Origin: Armillaria gallica
Lineage: Eukaryota; Basidiomycota; Agaricomycetes; Agaricales; Physalacriaceae
Assembly (NCBI GenBank): GCA_037576215.1
Contig: JBANDB010000002.1
Coordinates: 1,426,001-1,490,000 of the forward strand
Length of the DNA stretch: 64,000 nt
Direction of reading: 5' to 3'
Part shown: in pieces, positions 11,375-23,058 of the stretch
Layout: each line of letters starts with the position of its first letter
Numbering within the stretch: the first letter of the stretch is position 1
Notes under the pieces: generated by a model
What the model was told of the DNA's origin: nothing
The model's input: the letters and a program-made list of their open reading frames with translations, nothing else
Databases searched by the model: none
Position numbers and translations under genes: made by a program

Positions 11375-12718
11375 TGACTAACACCCATTCGACCCATTTC
11401 ATGATCACTGCTGAATACCTCTCTAGTTATCGCTACCACTGGCGTTCGCTGTGCACCTTGCGTTGGATGGGAAGCGGTACCCCTCACCATAGTGGTCGTG
11501 ATCTCCATATCAGTAGAAGATGTATAGATATCCCGACCACCTATGATTTGAATTCGCGAATTCAGCACCATGTAAATGGTATTGGCATATAGCTTGGATA
11601 TGACCAAGATTGGCGTCACATAGAAGGTCTGATGAGGGAGCACAAAAAACAAGATAAGGGCGGTAAGAGCAATGACAGCTAAACGTAGGCAGTTTTAACC
11701 TTGTGACGGTGATGGATGATATGGATAAATACCTGTCAGAGAGCCCGTCTCAATAGTGAGACGAATTAACTTTGTGACCAGGATGTGGGTGTGATGGAAA
11801 CCAGTATTGTTGCACATAAGCTACGACATAGTATCAGCGTCAATGAAGACAACTGAAGGAGAGAAAGAGCTCACGTAGTAAGTCATGCAGATAGCAATGA
11901 CAATATCACCCATAGCATAGCCTCCGCACACAATCTAGGAGTAAATCAGCACGATGAACTCGGGATATCTAGTTGGCTAATTACCCCAATGGAGATGGAC
12001 GTCTTCTGGTCATGTTCAATGATATTGGATGCTTGGAAAATGTAGACGCCTGTGATTATAGCTGCTACGAAGCTGGTCAAAGACACCTGTCAATGGATGA
12101 GCTAGACCGCCATGGATCAAGAGCGCGGCAACAAACACAGATGACGAATGCAGGGACAGTTCGCGATCTTGATAATATGTAGATTCGGTATGCATAGAAG
12201 CCCTGTCCGACAGAAGCAGCTGTATTCATGTTAAGTGATGCAAACCGAGCGGATTGAAGATGCTGGATGTACCAATAGCACCCATGATGGGGACAACGAG
12301 CCAATTAAAATACATATCAGTGAGGGCTTCAATATCACCGAAGCCGTATCCGAATACCGCAAAGGCGTCGTAGGTGATTATCATCGTCTGAACAAACTCG
12401 ACAATGTAGATTCCATAGACGAGGCATTTTATGAATCGTCTGTCCTTCGGAAATGCTAGATAGTACAGATCTAGTAATGAGACTGTATTAGAAACAAGAT
12501 CATCAGATAATGAGCGACGCACAAAGCTGCACAGAAAGAGTCCCGAAGAGTCCCCAGTTCAAGAGATAGCCGACGATCTGCATCGCCTTGTCAGTGACTG
12601 AATAGACCAAACGCACAATTTGACAAACCAGCGGTCCCGACCTGAAATGAGACTGTTCAGCAACAGCACTCAGTTTGAAGATCATAACTTACACCAGTTC
12701 TACAGAGACGGGCAGCAT
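11359..12718 (-). CDS. DUF6534-type integral membrane protein, C-terminus ends inside a transposon TIR
   Basis: Start MLPVSVEL at 12718. Splicing gives the family hallmarks in order: GYLLNWGLFGTLSVQLYLYY, LAFPKDRRFIKCLVYGIY, FVAAIITGVYIFQAS, YAMGDIVIAICMTYY, KLIRLTIETGSLT, then SKLYANTIYMVLNSR and a hydrophilic tail. This is the standard seven-helix arrangement of DUF6534 proteins of basidiomycetes, whose role is unknown. About seven introns of 45-60 bp have good GT..AG ends. The last residues HIRKK and the TGA at 11359-11361 are encoded by the terminal inverted repeat of the element at 10125-11374, so the native C-terminus was replaced. Otherwise the gene looks intact. Confidence 0.8.
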
Positions 12719-13558
12719 GTTGTATCTGGGGGCTGTTTTACAGATTCTTAACGGAGAGAACCTGCACATATATCATTGACAACCATCGTGAGAGACTTGG
12801 AAGACGGCAAAAAGATCCCCCATGTGGGCCAGTATCACATCACAGAAGACAAGGTACAAGGCAGTCCAAGTACCCAATTTCAACCGGCATCATCATTAGT
12901 GATCAACCCACTAACCCATCAAATTGATTATCTTGATTCCGTCCCACAAGTTGAGAAGAAATTTCCGAGCCAAGATATACTGGAGGAGTCTATACCGGTG
13001 CGCTAGTATCAAGTTGATATTAACGCTATCCTCAGAATAAAGTATGAGAAAAGGTCAGAATTAATCACTTGAAACTCACCGTGCTAGACAATTATTGTGT
13101 CCGGCATCTATCTATCTTCTTCCTCGTCCAACAGGTAAATTAAAAGCAGCTTCTTGTGCCTGATATTCTCCCGACATTGGGAATATTTTGACATATGACA
13201 GCGACTGGAAGGCGGTGGTGCCCTTGATTCTCTGCACTGTGATGGGTAGCCATCGAACTATTCCTAATTCATGTCGTCTGAGCCCCCCCCCTCGACACTC
13301 ATACTGCAACAAGGGCCGCCAAGGAGTCATGGATGTCCTGCGTCGTCTGCTGAGAAGTTGCGGCCCATCCAGAACGCGCCTTCGACTTGCGTGACGGTAC
13401 CTTTTCGACCTCGAGTCTTCGATCGAGAGAAGGTGACATTACTAGCTGGTAGATCAATACATCAACCTGCAGTTGGGATGAAACAAAGATCGTTGACAAG
13501 GAGCAATAAGAATACAGATATGCAGATTCGTTCGTAGAATACCGCATCGCTGTGAGAT
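12719..13558. other. No gene recognised
   Basis: Intergenic between two membrane-protein genes on the minus strand. Short opposing open frames at 13112-13560 look like shadows without family patterns. Confidence 0.4.
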
Positions 13559-14464
13559 TCACACCTTGACGACTCTGTACTTGATCGTTGGATACATATA
13601 CATCCTCTCCCTTAATTCTTGGACGTAGCTGTGCAATATGAATACACCATCTGTGGGAGAATATTTATCAGACTCAGAACAGTAGGAATCTCTTCCGTCA
13701 CACGTACAGAATTCGATCAACCATATGATGGCATAGATCGCAGTAATTGCCGCCTTCGATACGTTTAGGGCAGTACGGCACACACTTGCTACATCCTCCG
13801 CGCTGATATCGGCCTCTAAGCAATCTTTGCAATCGGCGCTAGCTTGCTCATCGTATTTCTTGCTGTACAGCTGGATCAAAGCAATGGCTCCTAGGACCAA
13901 GCTGGCGATGAACGAGCCGATCTGCATGCCATTGAATGCTGCAACCAGCTTTACTCTTGCTGTGAGTTCCCCGACCAAACTACAAAACCGTCAGCATCTA
14001 AGTAAGAAGAGGGGTAAGCGACGTACCCGAAGAGAGAGATGAGGACGATGAAGGTGTATAGACCGGCAGTGACCCAGACCACGATTGCATGGTTTTTTCT
14101 TGAAGATAAGAGAGTGATTCAATATGTCTTTGACATTAATCCATCCTCCTACCGCAACAAGAACGCTGCCGAGCAACGTCAATGCCGCGATGATCTGTGC
14201 GAGGTAAATCTTAGGGTGCGCAGAGGTCACAGCAGGAGCATACACACCACTACAACCAAGCTCAAAGGCAACAGGAAAGAAAATGGTGCCAACGCATATT
14301 ATACGAGTAGAAGAATATACAGATAGAGATTTTTTTCTGTTCGAGGTTTTTATATTCTTTCGAGTGACGCAGGTCTGAAGTCTATTGAGAGATAGGACGG
14401 ATAGTCTCGGAACTTTCGATCGTGTATACATAGTAAAGTGAGACTCAGAAGTAGGCAGGGGCAA
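13559..14464 (-). CDS. Four-helix membrane protein, unknown function
   Basis: Minus-strand exons encode hydrophobic segments in series: IYLAQIIAALTLLGSVLVAV, HAIVVWVTAGLYTFIVLISL after a short intron near 14120, NGMQIGSFIASLVLGAIALI after an intron near 13985, and KAAITAIYAIIWLIEF. Between helices three and four is a loop with paired cysteines (CKDCLEADISAEDVASVC). The general four-helix plan recalls small tetraspan proteins but lacks a CCG signature, so I assign no family. The N-terminal start is uncertain; the Met at 14431 is an alternative. A hydrophilic tail ends at 13559. Confidence 0.5.
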
Positions 14465-15299
14465 TATCGGGGGTCGCTAAAGGTCGTCAGCATGCGGACG
14501 AACAGGCGGTCAATGCCATTTCAGGACGTTGTGGCCCTGACAGTGTCTTCCTCAAAAAGGAAACCCAATGACGCTAAAAGGAATTTCGGATGCTACCGCG
14601 ATGGAGTCGGTCATCCCCTTTCATCCCCGCCGTATCCATCCACATTCACCGTGAACGTGAATAAGGCCGGCTCTGCTCGAGTGAAACAGTTAGCAGGGAT
14701 GCCTTTGTTGCACGTTCAACGACGGACATGTTTTGTGCGCCTCGTCTATGAACATCCCCAGAGTCACAGGAATGATGCAGCAAGAATATTAGCTTAAACG
14801 GAGTGCTGATGCGGAAGCAAGACTCTTCATCGAAAGCCTGAATTTTTGCCCAGGAGATAATAGGGCGATGGGATTTGACAGCGAGTACAAAAAATAATGC
14901 GCATAGATATGCCTCAGGTGATCCAGAGTTGGGGAATCGAACCCCACGAAGCAACGACATCATCCGTTACGCCATAGCACCTGGATGGTTTGAGACTCTC
15001 CTTGTGCGCACAAAGTCGTCTCTCGAAGTACAACAGAAGAAATGCATTATGTCCGGAGCCCAGAGCGCTGTAGCAAGTGTTGATTTTTCTCCCTAAGGAT
15101 CACACGAGATTAAGGCAGCAAAAATGCCATGGACAGGACTGCCATTCACCAGATAAACCTATGGACGGACAGAATAAATAAATGAAGAACGACACTTACA
15201 CCTACGGCGACGGCAATCCTTAGTGAATCCTGCTCTCCCATGCATTCGGCACCGAGATCAAGGAGTCCCTGCGCAACGGCGATGTCTTACTGTGATTAC
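14465..15299. other. No gene recognised apart from a minus-strand tRNA-like module
   Basis: No supported coding region. The tRNA-like module at 14922-14985 is annotated separately. Confidence 0.4.
14922..14985 (-). repeat. tRNA-like module, minus strand
   Basis: On the minus strand the sequence has box A (ATGGCGTAACGGATGA), box B (GGGTTCGATTCCCC) and ends that pair (TCCAG with CTGGA). It is the same module found many times between 33 and 64 kb, here isolated and inverted. Too short for a complete tRNA. Confidence 0.75.
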
Positions 15300-15427
15300 G
15301 GCAAGACGAGGAAGATCGTGGTGGTAAGAGAGAGGACTAGAATTCTTCCCACGGTACCGGTCTATCGTCCGACCGCCACCGAGACCTAATCGCTCACTCT
15401 TGACCAGAACATTTTGCACTGAAGACA

Positions 15428-16000
15428 TTGTCCTCGAGGAACAATGGCCCGCCCCTCAATATCAATGCTCACCCGTTACCGTCGTCCCGAAACGCAACGA
15501 CGAACCTTTTACACGTCTGCCTTCTCTTACCAGCTCGAACCACCACCACTCGAAAACAAGAATTCTTGATACCAAGACGGCGCCACAACTCGTCAACTTT
15601 GCAGATCGCCTCGCATACCCTCTCGATGGAGTACATCGACGGCAAGGATTTTGCTTTCTTGTCCCTGTACAGAAGGCCAAGGACGTATGCGGGCGTGCAA
15701 ACTAGCATCATCAATACGGTGCTATACTGGGACACTTTCGCACGCGTGGCATTTCCCAAGGACTTTGAGCCACGGAATAACATCTTTCGAAGGCCTTGAA
15801 GAAGGATTGCCGGGTACCCGGTGGGTCCGTAGATGGACTTGGATAACGTTCGTAGAGTGTTGGTCGATTTGGACGAGGTCTAGCTGGCGGATACTCCGAA
15901 GAAACTCAAAACTGTGGCATTCCGAGCGAGAGCTATCAAAATCAAACGCTGGTGGGAGAAGGCCATACACTTGGAGGCAATAAACCCGACTGTGAGTACA
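15428..16000 (+). pseudogene. Decayed coding sequence of the repeat-associated unknown gene
   Basis: One frame reads SMEYIDGKDFAFLSLYRRPR, then WDTFARVAFPKDFEPRNNIF. It continues through TGA (15797-15799) and two TAG codons into MDLDNVRRVLVDL, LADTPKKLKTVAFRARAIKI and KRWWEKAI, followed by a GTGAGT donor. All three stops could be single C-to-T changes from CGA or CAG. A neighbouring frame gives FLVPVQKAKDV, which matches the paralogue's VLKPVNKVKDA better, so there is probably also a frameshift. Function unknown. Confidence 0.4.
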
Positions 16001-16115
16001 CCATTATCCACTCCACCCTATACTAAGCAATACATAGACACCTCAGCGCCCACTGCTGTCATGTGCCATCATAATGAGGATCACTCTTCGAGTTGGAAAT
16101 GTACCTAGAAAAAGG

Positions 16116-16171
16116 TCTCGGATATGGCGTAACAGAAATGTCGCTGCTTTGCGCCGGTTCAATCCTCATCC
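16116..16171 (+). repeat. Degraded tRNA-like module
   Basis: TCGGATATGGCGTAACAGAA (box A) is followed by TCGCTGCTTTGCG and a changed box B (CGGTTCAATCCTC). It matches the module family but with box B damage, so pol III activity is doubtful. Confidence 0.6.
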
Positions 16172-16719
16172 AGAAGATGAAGATATAGATCCCTTCGATT
16201 TTTTTTATACGTTGCTATGGATTCGTTACTTCTGCCTGGGCAGAAACCCAGGCTTTCGATGAAGATCTTGGTGTCCCGACATGTCGCTCTAACTAACAAT
16301 GCGGGGACGTATTCTGTCTAGATGTTGTACGCTGTTTTCCTACTAGTGAATATTTCACTTCCAAGGCCCCTCTACTCTTATTCCGACGCACTCGTACTTC
16401 ATTTAGTCCGGACCTTTCAAGTTGACAGCAAATTCTCCAGGCCCGATGCTGACCATGTATAAAGGTGCAATTTTAAATATCTCGTTGTTCGCTCTTGCCC
16501 TGCACTGAGCATCTACGTATGGTAGATATGGACACACCAACGTGTGGCCTTCTACACGCCGCTTCAACAAAACCATGACGTCCACGGGATCCTTAGCCAC
16601 CTATGGCGGTAATCTCTCACAGAGGGCGGCGAGTGGGATCGAAGGGCAAGAGCATGCAGACATTTCCGGGTGTCCGCGTCCTCCAACGTCTACGGAACAA
16701 GGAGGCTATAGCGTCCATA
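16172..16719. other. No gene recognised
   Basis: No convincing coding frame or repeat end between the tRNA-like remnant and the first spaced-motif cluster. Confidence 0.4.
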
Positions 16720-16810
16720 CTGTACAAATTCTCCCAGTAACTACAGTGCAGATCAATATACGCATTCTATCGTAGTTCTGTACAGTGGAAGCACTTTGCA
16801 AAGTCCCGTA
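16720..16810. repeat. TGTACAAA/TTTGCAAAGT motif cluster 1
   Basis: Contains ACTGTACAAAT, CTGTACAGT and CACTTTGCAAAGT. It is a diverged member of the motif family better preserved in clusters 2-6 and may be a subterminal region of the KDZ-type element. Confidence 0.5.
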
Positions 16811-17391
16811 AAATGTCAAAATCACATGCCAGCAAGCCAAATCATGCTGCAGCTATACTCGGCTACTATTTACCACGCTTCAGACATTGACTCCCGCCTC
16901 CTTGCTGGTCGTCACCCGATTCTGCGCCCTTTCATCCACTTTAGGTACAGATCTTGGATCGTACTACTGTGATGGGATCTCAAAATTCTACGTGGCTGTA
17001 CTGCTGGCTCGTGGAAAAATATGTAATTCAACGGTTCGCAATCTCTTTAGCCACCAGTTCGTCCGGGAAGAGCGGGAGACTGACGCTGTCACTTAGGTCT
17101 CTTTTTGCTTTTGCCATACCCCTAGTAGTGTAAGCATATTTCTATACCCTTTTATGCTATTCAGTTGCGCTATCAAGAAATATTGAATTTGTCTCAGTAA
17201 GCTTATCTTGCGCTAACATACAGTGAGGACCAAATGAATACCAAGAATTTTCAGCTTGTTGTTTGCACAAATGAATATGCTCGCAATAATTATGCCGTCG
17301 CACCGCATGTCGCTTAGCTGTACAGTCAGCTCTATGGCGTCAACAATATACAGATTGAACAGACGCTCGATCATCGTACGCGCTTCTTCAC
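16811..17391. other. No gene recognised
   Basis: AT-rich sequence between motif clusters 1 and 2 with no supported coding region. Confidence 0.4.
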
Positions 17392-17470
17392 TGCGTACAG
17401 TTGACTACGGAGTGTACAAAGTTTATTCCACGGTAATGTACAAAGTTGATTCCATGGAAACGTACAAAAG
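17392..17470. repeat. Spaced-motif cluster 2
   Basis: Three units spaced about 20-25 bp: GTGTACAAAGTTT, CACGGTAATGTACAAAGTT and ACGTACAAAAGT. The middle unit matches ACGRTAATGTACAAAGT, also found in clusters 3, 5 and 6. Position just upstream of the accessory gene at 17534 suggests a subterminal transposase-binding array. Confidence 0.7.
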
Positions 17471-17533
17471 TAGAACCCGCAATGCTCGCGCTCTCATCGC
17501 ATACCTATAACAACACTCCCTCCTACATTGACT

Positions 17534-18127
17534 ATGTCTCTGGATTTCGACCTCTTTCATTATCACCGATACAACCGAATTGGAGATGGTTCCTTGTAAG
17601 TTGGTATCCTTCATACTTGTATTCTGAGCTTAACAATAATCTCGAACAGAAGTATCATTGGAGTCTTCGCTGCTTCATCAGAGTATGAATATGCGATACG
17701 ATTGTATTATTCTCCAGAGCAGCGTCTCTGGCTTGCCGAGTTTGGCCCGGCCTTCGAACGTGCCGTATACGGAGACACAGTGCTGCGCTTCCTTGACGGG
17801 ATATACAAAGAATACTTTTCTTTGTGGCCGGAGGATGTTTCAAGAGGGTTTACGGGAGGAAACGAGCCGGATAAGGAGCAACGAAAAATTGTTTGTCATT
17901 CCTTCTGTCTTGATTCCTTTGCTAAACCCAATCTACAGGAGATTTTCACGCTCTTTATTATGGGTCTGAAGCAATTGTGGCTCTATAATCATCACGGTCC
18001 GCATCGTTGGAGTCGCAGCGCGATCGTTGATGTGCTCGATGACCTAGAGAACATGGCCACCCGTGAGTTCCGAAAAATCAGCCATGTTTTTGGTCATCCT
18101 CGCGTTATTGTGCCGTTCTATACTTAG
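17534..18127 (+). CDS. Accessory protein of about 179 aa beside the KDZ transposase, unknown function
   Basis: Two exons: 17534-17595 (MSLDFDLFHYHRYNRIGDGS) and 17650-18127, joined across a 54-bp GTAAGT..ACAG intron that keeps the frame. The protein is 179 residues, hydrophilic to mixed, rich in aromatics (LYYSPEQRLWLAEF, GLKQLWLYNHHGPHRWSR), without membrane helices or a signal peptide, and ends HPRVIVPFYT. No family recognised. It lies tail to tail with the KDZ transposase gene, separated by about 90 bp, and inside the outer spaced-motif clusters, so it is probably cargo of the same element. Confidence 0.6.
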
Positions 18128-18219
18128 GGAAGTCAATCGCGATGAGTAGTTATTGATGTACCGATCTTAATATATCACCAACTCTTATCGTATTGTAACC
18201 TGACTGGACATTTGAAAAA

Positions 18220-21200
18220 CTACGTACTATGTACTTGGCTGTTAGTACGGCCATCGAGATCTGTAGTTGCTATGCTATGCGTCAACGAATTCAAGTCCAG
18301 AGTAGTCTGGACGTTGTGCCATTTGGCTTCTGCGTCCATTTGTAGCCCGCTCCATAGTGCTGCTTGCCTGAACGCGTATGCTCTCGCACCAGGGAGCAAT
18401 CTCAACTCGGCTCGCTTGGTCCACAGCTGGGAATAGTACGTAAAAGTAGCCTGGACACGACGCAACTCCTCAGTCAATAGCTCGCATTCTTCTTGCCACC
18501 GTTGAGCTCGTGCCCGGGACTTGCACCACTCAATTCTCAACGCTACCAAAGAACGGGCTCAGTAATACCCAGACTTCAGATGTGAGGGAGCTGACACTTA
18601 CCTTCCTGGAGACCTTTATCTCCACTTTGGAGATTGGTTTTCCAAATCCATGCCAGATTGCGATGTCCCTCTGATGTCGCCTCATTGTACTGGTCAAGAC
18701 CTTTAACATCTTCGTCCTTTAGAGGGCGGAGAATTTCCTGCCATTCATACCGGTTTAATTTCACAGACATTGACGCCAATGCCGCGTAGATTCGTTGATA
18801 TCTTGAAACGTCTGCAGCGATCTTGTCTTCTACTCGGTGAAGTAAAGTATTTGCTTTCGTGCCGTAGCGCTGTCCTCGGGAAAAGTGTTGTCGCCACGTC
18901 GTGAGATAAGATTTTAGAAGAAGATGATCACGTAGCACCGCCAAGGTATCATTAGCCTGAGCAAGACGGAGACGCAACTCGTCGTCGACGATAGTGCTCT
19001 GGGTCAATGTATCAATAGCATTGAGCCTGAGGGCGGTAGAAGGGAGGTAGAGAGGAATCTTTGAAGGCCGCACAGCTGCCCCAACTTTGCGGCGATCATC
19101 ATCCCGTGCACGTAGAAGTGTGGTCCTAGGCATGTACACCTTCTGCACATCGATCCACGCTTCGATTTTGCGGCTGATACGGTTCTCCTGGGCTTGAACT
19201 TTGGTGCGTTGTAGATCTGTTGAATGTGGACCAAGGGCGTCGATATCGTATTGCAATCGTACCCTGTCAAAATCGTCAGGACAGCATTTCAGGAGATGAT
19301 ACGGGAACATACTGGGCCTCCTCTAACTGTAATCCTTGTGCAATTAACTCGCTGGGGCTAACATCATGCCGAATTTCTACAGCAGAAACATTCTTTTCTT
19401 CTCTGGCGAGCTCCAGGCACACGGCATTTTCAGTCACAGCTAAATGGTGCGAGTGTGAATGAGATATTGATGCTGATGCAGGTTGACTTACGGCGCAAAG
19501 TTGGTGCGAAGGGATTCTGCTGGGTTCGATCGGTTTCCCATAAAAGGACCATTTGCCTCCATGAGTCGACGGATTCTGAATGCTCGACTCGTAAAGCATC
19601 CTCGTATCCTATAAACTCTTCGACATGCTCAGTATGAGCTTTGACCGCCTCCTTCAGCCGATCACAAAGAGTATCCGCTGAAAATCAAAGGTTAGCTGAT
19701 TCCGTTTATAAAAGAATTACATACCTAGAATGATGATCTTTCTCCAGTTGTAATCTCCAAAATGGTCATCCAAAGTGTCTCGACGAGCGCCTGGACCCAT
19801 TTCTTTGGTACTCGCTGCTAAAGCGTTGGTAGCAGCCCAGCCGCGTTCAGGAGCCTCGCCATCGGTGCGACCAACTCTGGCGGAGAAATTGAAGGAAAAG
19901 TTGTCCCGACATTTCAAAACATGGGCTGGCAGATGGAATTTTGGCACAAGGTAAAGGATATTCCGCTCTGATTGCATTGGCCGTAATGATTCCGGATAGT
20001 GCGAAATTCGATTGAAAAACTTTTTATGCCATTGACATGCGATGTCGTATGATATCACTAACTCAGGAGGTGTGTTGTCCGATAAGGTTGATAGAACAAA
20101 GTAATCCATATTAAGATATCTGATGATATGTTCAGAATTGAACACGATTTCTCATAGAATACATACCTTTCGCCTTTCTGTAGATCTCCGACGGACATAG
20201 GACGTTTCATATCATGTCGTCCGCAGACAACAGCACCAACCCCTGTTGCTGCAGCACCATGTCCGCCTCTACTATTTGCAAGCTTGACGGCATTGTGATT
20301 GTTACACGTACTCTTCTCTTCCTCGGGAATAACCTTTCCAAATGTATCAAGGTGAGTACGAAAAGCGGTTTCTTCAACGAAGTAAGCATATCCAAGATTG
20401 AGGCTCAGATCGGATTCGTCACTAGAGACATTCAATCGACGGAGCCGGAAATTTGCATCTATAGCCAAAAACAAGCGGTACAACCAGTGAGGAGCCCTTG
20501 AGGGAAAGTCAGGACCTAGGAATTATGAGTAAACATGTAATGAGGCACACAGATTCTTCTTCCAATCCGGAGGTAAGTTGATGCTTGGTTGAGGGCATGC
20601 AGGGCAACGAAGCGCGAGTTCACCCTGTTTAGTGCCTTGAATACCACTCAATTCGTGCCCACGCCCAAATCGTTTCAAAGCACGAATGTGCCGCCACTCT
20701 CACACGACCCGAAGAAAAGCCTGGTAGCGGTCCTGACTCCTATAAGCAACTTTGCATAAATACGTGATGAAGAGGCCTTACTGGTGGTGTGTACATCCCA
20801 GAGTTATCAGTCAAGCGAACCAATGTGTGATAGAACTCGTATGCGGATACCTTTGACATGAACGAAAGAAGTTGAAAGAAGTGAAGCACACGAAACGTGA
20901 AAGCAGTATGCGGGTATATTGTTGTCGCAGGAAACAATCGTCGACGAAGTAGCTGAGTATGCTGTAAAATCCCTTGGGTACAATTGCAAAACGCCATGTT
21001 AACCGTGTGGATGCCATCTATGTTGACGACAACAAAATCTGGAATGATCGAGGGAAAGAGGCACGATGTCCCGTGTTTATGGCCCAGTTCAAATGTAAGC
21101 CCTAGTTGGGCAAGCGTCGTTCTGCGGAAAAATGAGGAGCACCACTCCTATTCACATCTTGTCAAAATCATTAGATACATTGATCCTTATTGACGCACCT

Positions 21201-21822
21201 CGATTCTATGCAGGGGCAAGCCTTTGTGCCCAGCAACAATGCAAGCGTGACAAAGGCGCCGAGTATCCACACAGGAGAGGCAACAAAATAGACCTAAGTC
21301 GGTCTTGCAAGCATCGCATGCATCATTATCCTCCGTTTCAAACGCGTCGAGTTTCAAGATCTCGTCGAGGAATTCTGAGCGTAGCTGAGACCAGACAAGG
21401 AGTGGATGATCCTGGTGAGTAACATTAGTTAGACTTGGAGATACTATGATGGGTATTAGGCCTACGCCAAGCGGCCTGGAAGCGTGAGTAGTGCTCTCTT
21501 CCTCTTCACCACCCTGGACCTCGGCAGATGGAGCATAATCGGGATCCAAAAACGATCCTGAAGACAGCTCAGCGATAGATGGGTGAAGGTCCTCATGCAT
21601 TACAGGGAGTTGAGATTTGAGAGCAGGAAGCGTCAAAGTTCTATGGTGCGTACTGGAGCGAACTCGTACACCATCTGGTCCTTCCCTAATGTTTGTGCTG
21701 AAATGAGAGTGTCGATAATGCTCAACGGCGGGAGCAGGGGGCTGACGCTCAGCACCATCACTGACAACCAAGTCTTGCACAGGGGCATGCTTTCCGTGCT
21801 TCTTGGGATTGTTGTTCCACAT
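18220..21822 (-). pseudogene. KDZ (Kyakuja-Dileera-Zisupton) transposase with CxC2 domain, one nonsense codon
   Basis: Reads 21822 down to 18220. N-terminus MWNNNPKKHGKHAPVQDL; then the CxC2 cysteine cluster (CDACKTDLGLFCCLSC, then CHACIVAGHKGLPLHRIE). KDZ core follows in order: FVVVNIDGIHTVNM, LLRRRLFPATT, KVSAYEFYHTLVRLTDNSG, DRYQAFLRVV, CPACPQPSINLPPDW, LFLAIDANFRLRR, STCNNHNAVKLAN, VVCGRHDMKRPMSVGDLQKG, ELVISYDIACQWHKKF, VPKFHLPAH, VGRTDGEAPERGWAATN and STKEMGPGARRDTLDDHFGD. The C-terminal end LRIEWCKSRARAQRW is also typical. The acidic residues of the catalytic core (DANF, YDIACQW, TDGE) are all present. The only clear lesion is TGA at 20700-20702, inside the conserved VREWRH motif where CGA (Arg) belongs. 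The enzyme would cut and paste the element; in this state the full protein is unlikely to be made. Confidence 0.92.
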
Positions 21823-22148
21823 ATTCCGTGAGATGGGGAGGATGTATATCAACGTCGCGTCATTTTGGTTAAATATCACTTCGCCGTCCTAACAGGGGTT
21901 ACGAAAGAAAGCTCAGAGAGTGTTGTGATTTGGACGAAACATGTGAAATAGTGGTCCTTGTGGAACCGCAAGTGCTCCATGAGTGACAGTATATTTGTAG
22001 TCGAGACAAGGCTCGTTTTGGCTGCCCCATTTGGATGATCGAAGGCTTCGATCAATAATATGTAAGCTAACTATCATCAGCACGCCTCTTTGGCTTTGGT
22101 ACTCGATCACTTCGTCTCATACCGGATAGTCGTGTCTTGGAGGCTATG

Positions 22149-22517
22149 TTATCTACACCCAAGGAGAGCAGTGCTCGTCCTGCTTCCTTTCTGCGACCCT
22201 CGGCATAGAAGGGATCCCAAAACGCCAGTGTCTGAATAATCTTGAGAAGATCCTAAGGTGAATATGGTGAGTCTATTGATTTGCGTCATGACAGAAGAAC
22301 TTACTTTTTGGCGACAACGGTTCCAATGGCGAATCCCCACAGCATCATTCGGGTCTGGAGCCCGCAGTTCCGGGCACCAGTGCTTAATCCAAAGTAACCA
22401 TATACGAGACTGAAACTGTGCAAAGAGTCTCGGACGCTCCGCCGCAACAGCTTTCACCCTGCGATATTCGGGCACATAAGCCCTCAAAAATTCCCTTTTC
22501 TCCCGAGAACAAAGCAT
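22149..22517 (-). CDS. Transposon-associated protein with KREFL-type N-terminal region
   Basis: Minus-strand frame MLCSREKREFLRAYVPEYRR, then LFAQFQSRIWLLWIKHWCPE, follows the layout of a very common Agaricomycete repeat-associated protein family, in which a basic REFL segment and a W(F/I)xxWPE segment occur near the N-terminus. An intron near 22260-22300 is likely; a preceding exon may encode KRRHENIIAHLLTEK. The sequence stops after about 122 codons, short for the family, so it is truncated or misread. It lies just upstream of the transposase on the same strand. Function unknown. Confidence 0.45.
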   Translation of the reverse strand: MLCSREKREFLRAYVPEYRRVKAVAAERPRLFAQFQSRIWLLWIKHWCPELRAPDPNDAVGIRHWNRCRQKVSSSVMTQINRLTIFTLGSSQDYSDTGVLGSLLCRGSQKGSRTSTALLGCR

Positions 22518-22639
22518 ATCTAATAACAGACATTAGAGACCTTACCGTCTTATAGCCAAAGGTACCCACCTTTTCTGTTAATAAGTGAGCGATGATGTTT
22601 TCATGTCTTCTCTTGAGCTTATAAGGATTTTAGATTTAC

Positions 22640-22914
22640 GATAAAGTACAAAGTCTTGATTAGACTGTATACAATCCTCAAACTTTGCAAAGTGAAATGA
22701 GCCCAAATTACGTGACAGCTGTCAGTCCCAGGTTGCTTTTATGACACAGTACAAATTTTTCGAGCTGACTTTGTACATTACCGTAACGCGGTTCCTTCCT
22801 TCCACGACAAAGTACAAAGTCTTCAAACTGACTGTGTACATTACCATAGATTACCGTACCATGGTTCCTTTCCTTCCACGACAAAGTACAAACTCTTCAG
22901 TTGACTCTGTACAG
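22640..22914. repeat. Spaced-motif cluster 3
   Basis: At least six units: AAGTACAAAGTC, CAGTACAAATTT, GACTTTGTACATTACCGTAA, AAAGTACAAAGTCTTC, GTGTACATTACCATAG and AAAGTACAAACTCTTC. Both orientations occur. The same motif brackets several genes from 16.7 to 32.8 kb. Confidence 0.75.
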
Positions 22915-23058
22915 TCTCGTAAGCTGATCCCTTTTTTCTACGACAGCGCGCACATCCTGCAGCCTCGAGTGTTCCCCTCCGAAGTAATCCCTCACGTCAA
23001 TTGTGACTTGGCACCTCGGTTTCAGTGCCCCCCCCCCCCCCTCATTCCGGCAACTATC

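Larger units (their letters stand above)
15300..16171 (+). repeat. Degenerate copy of the long repeat family (gene part plus one tRNA-like module)
   Basis: Sequence at 15310-15400 (ATTCCCACGG, then TCGTCCGACC) matches the terminal region of the modules at 43.66-45.00 kb and 59.73-61.10 kb read in the other orientation. The following segment around YIDGKDF matches their first coding exon (CIDGKGF) and a fragment at 39.9-40.2 kb. A degraded tRNA-like module closes the unit. Confidence 0.5.
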
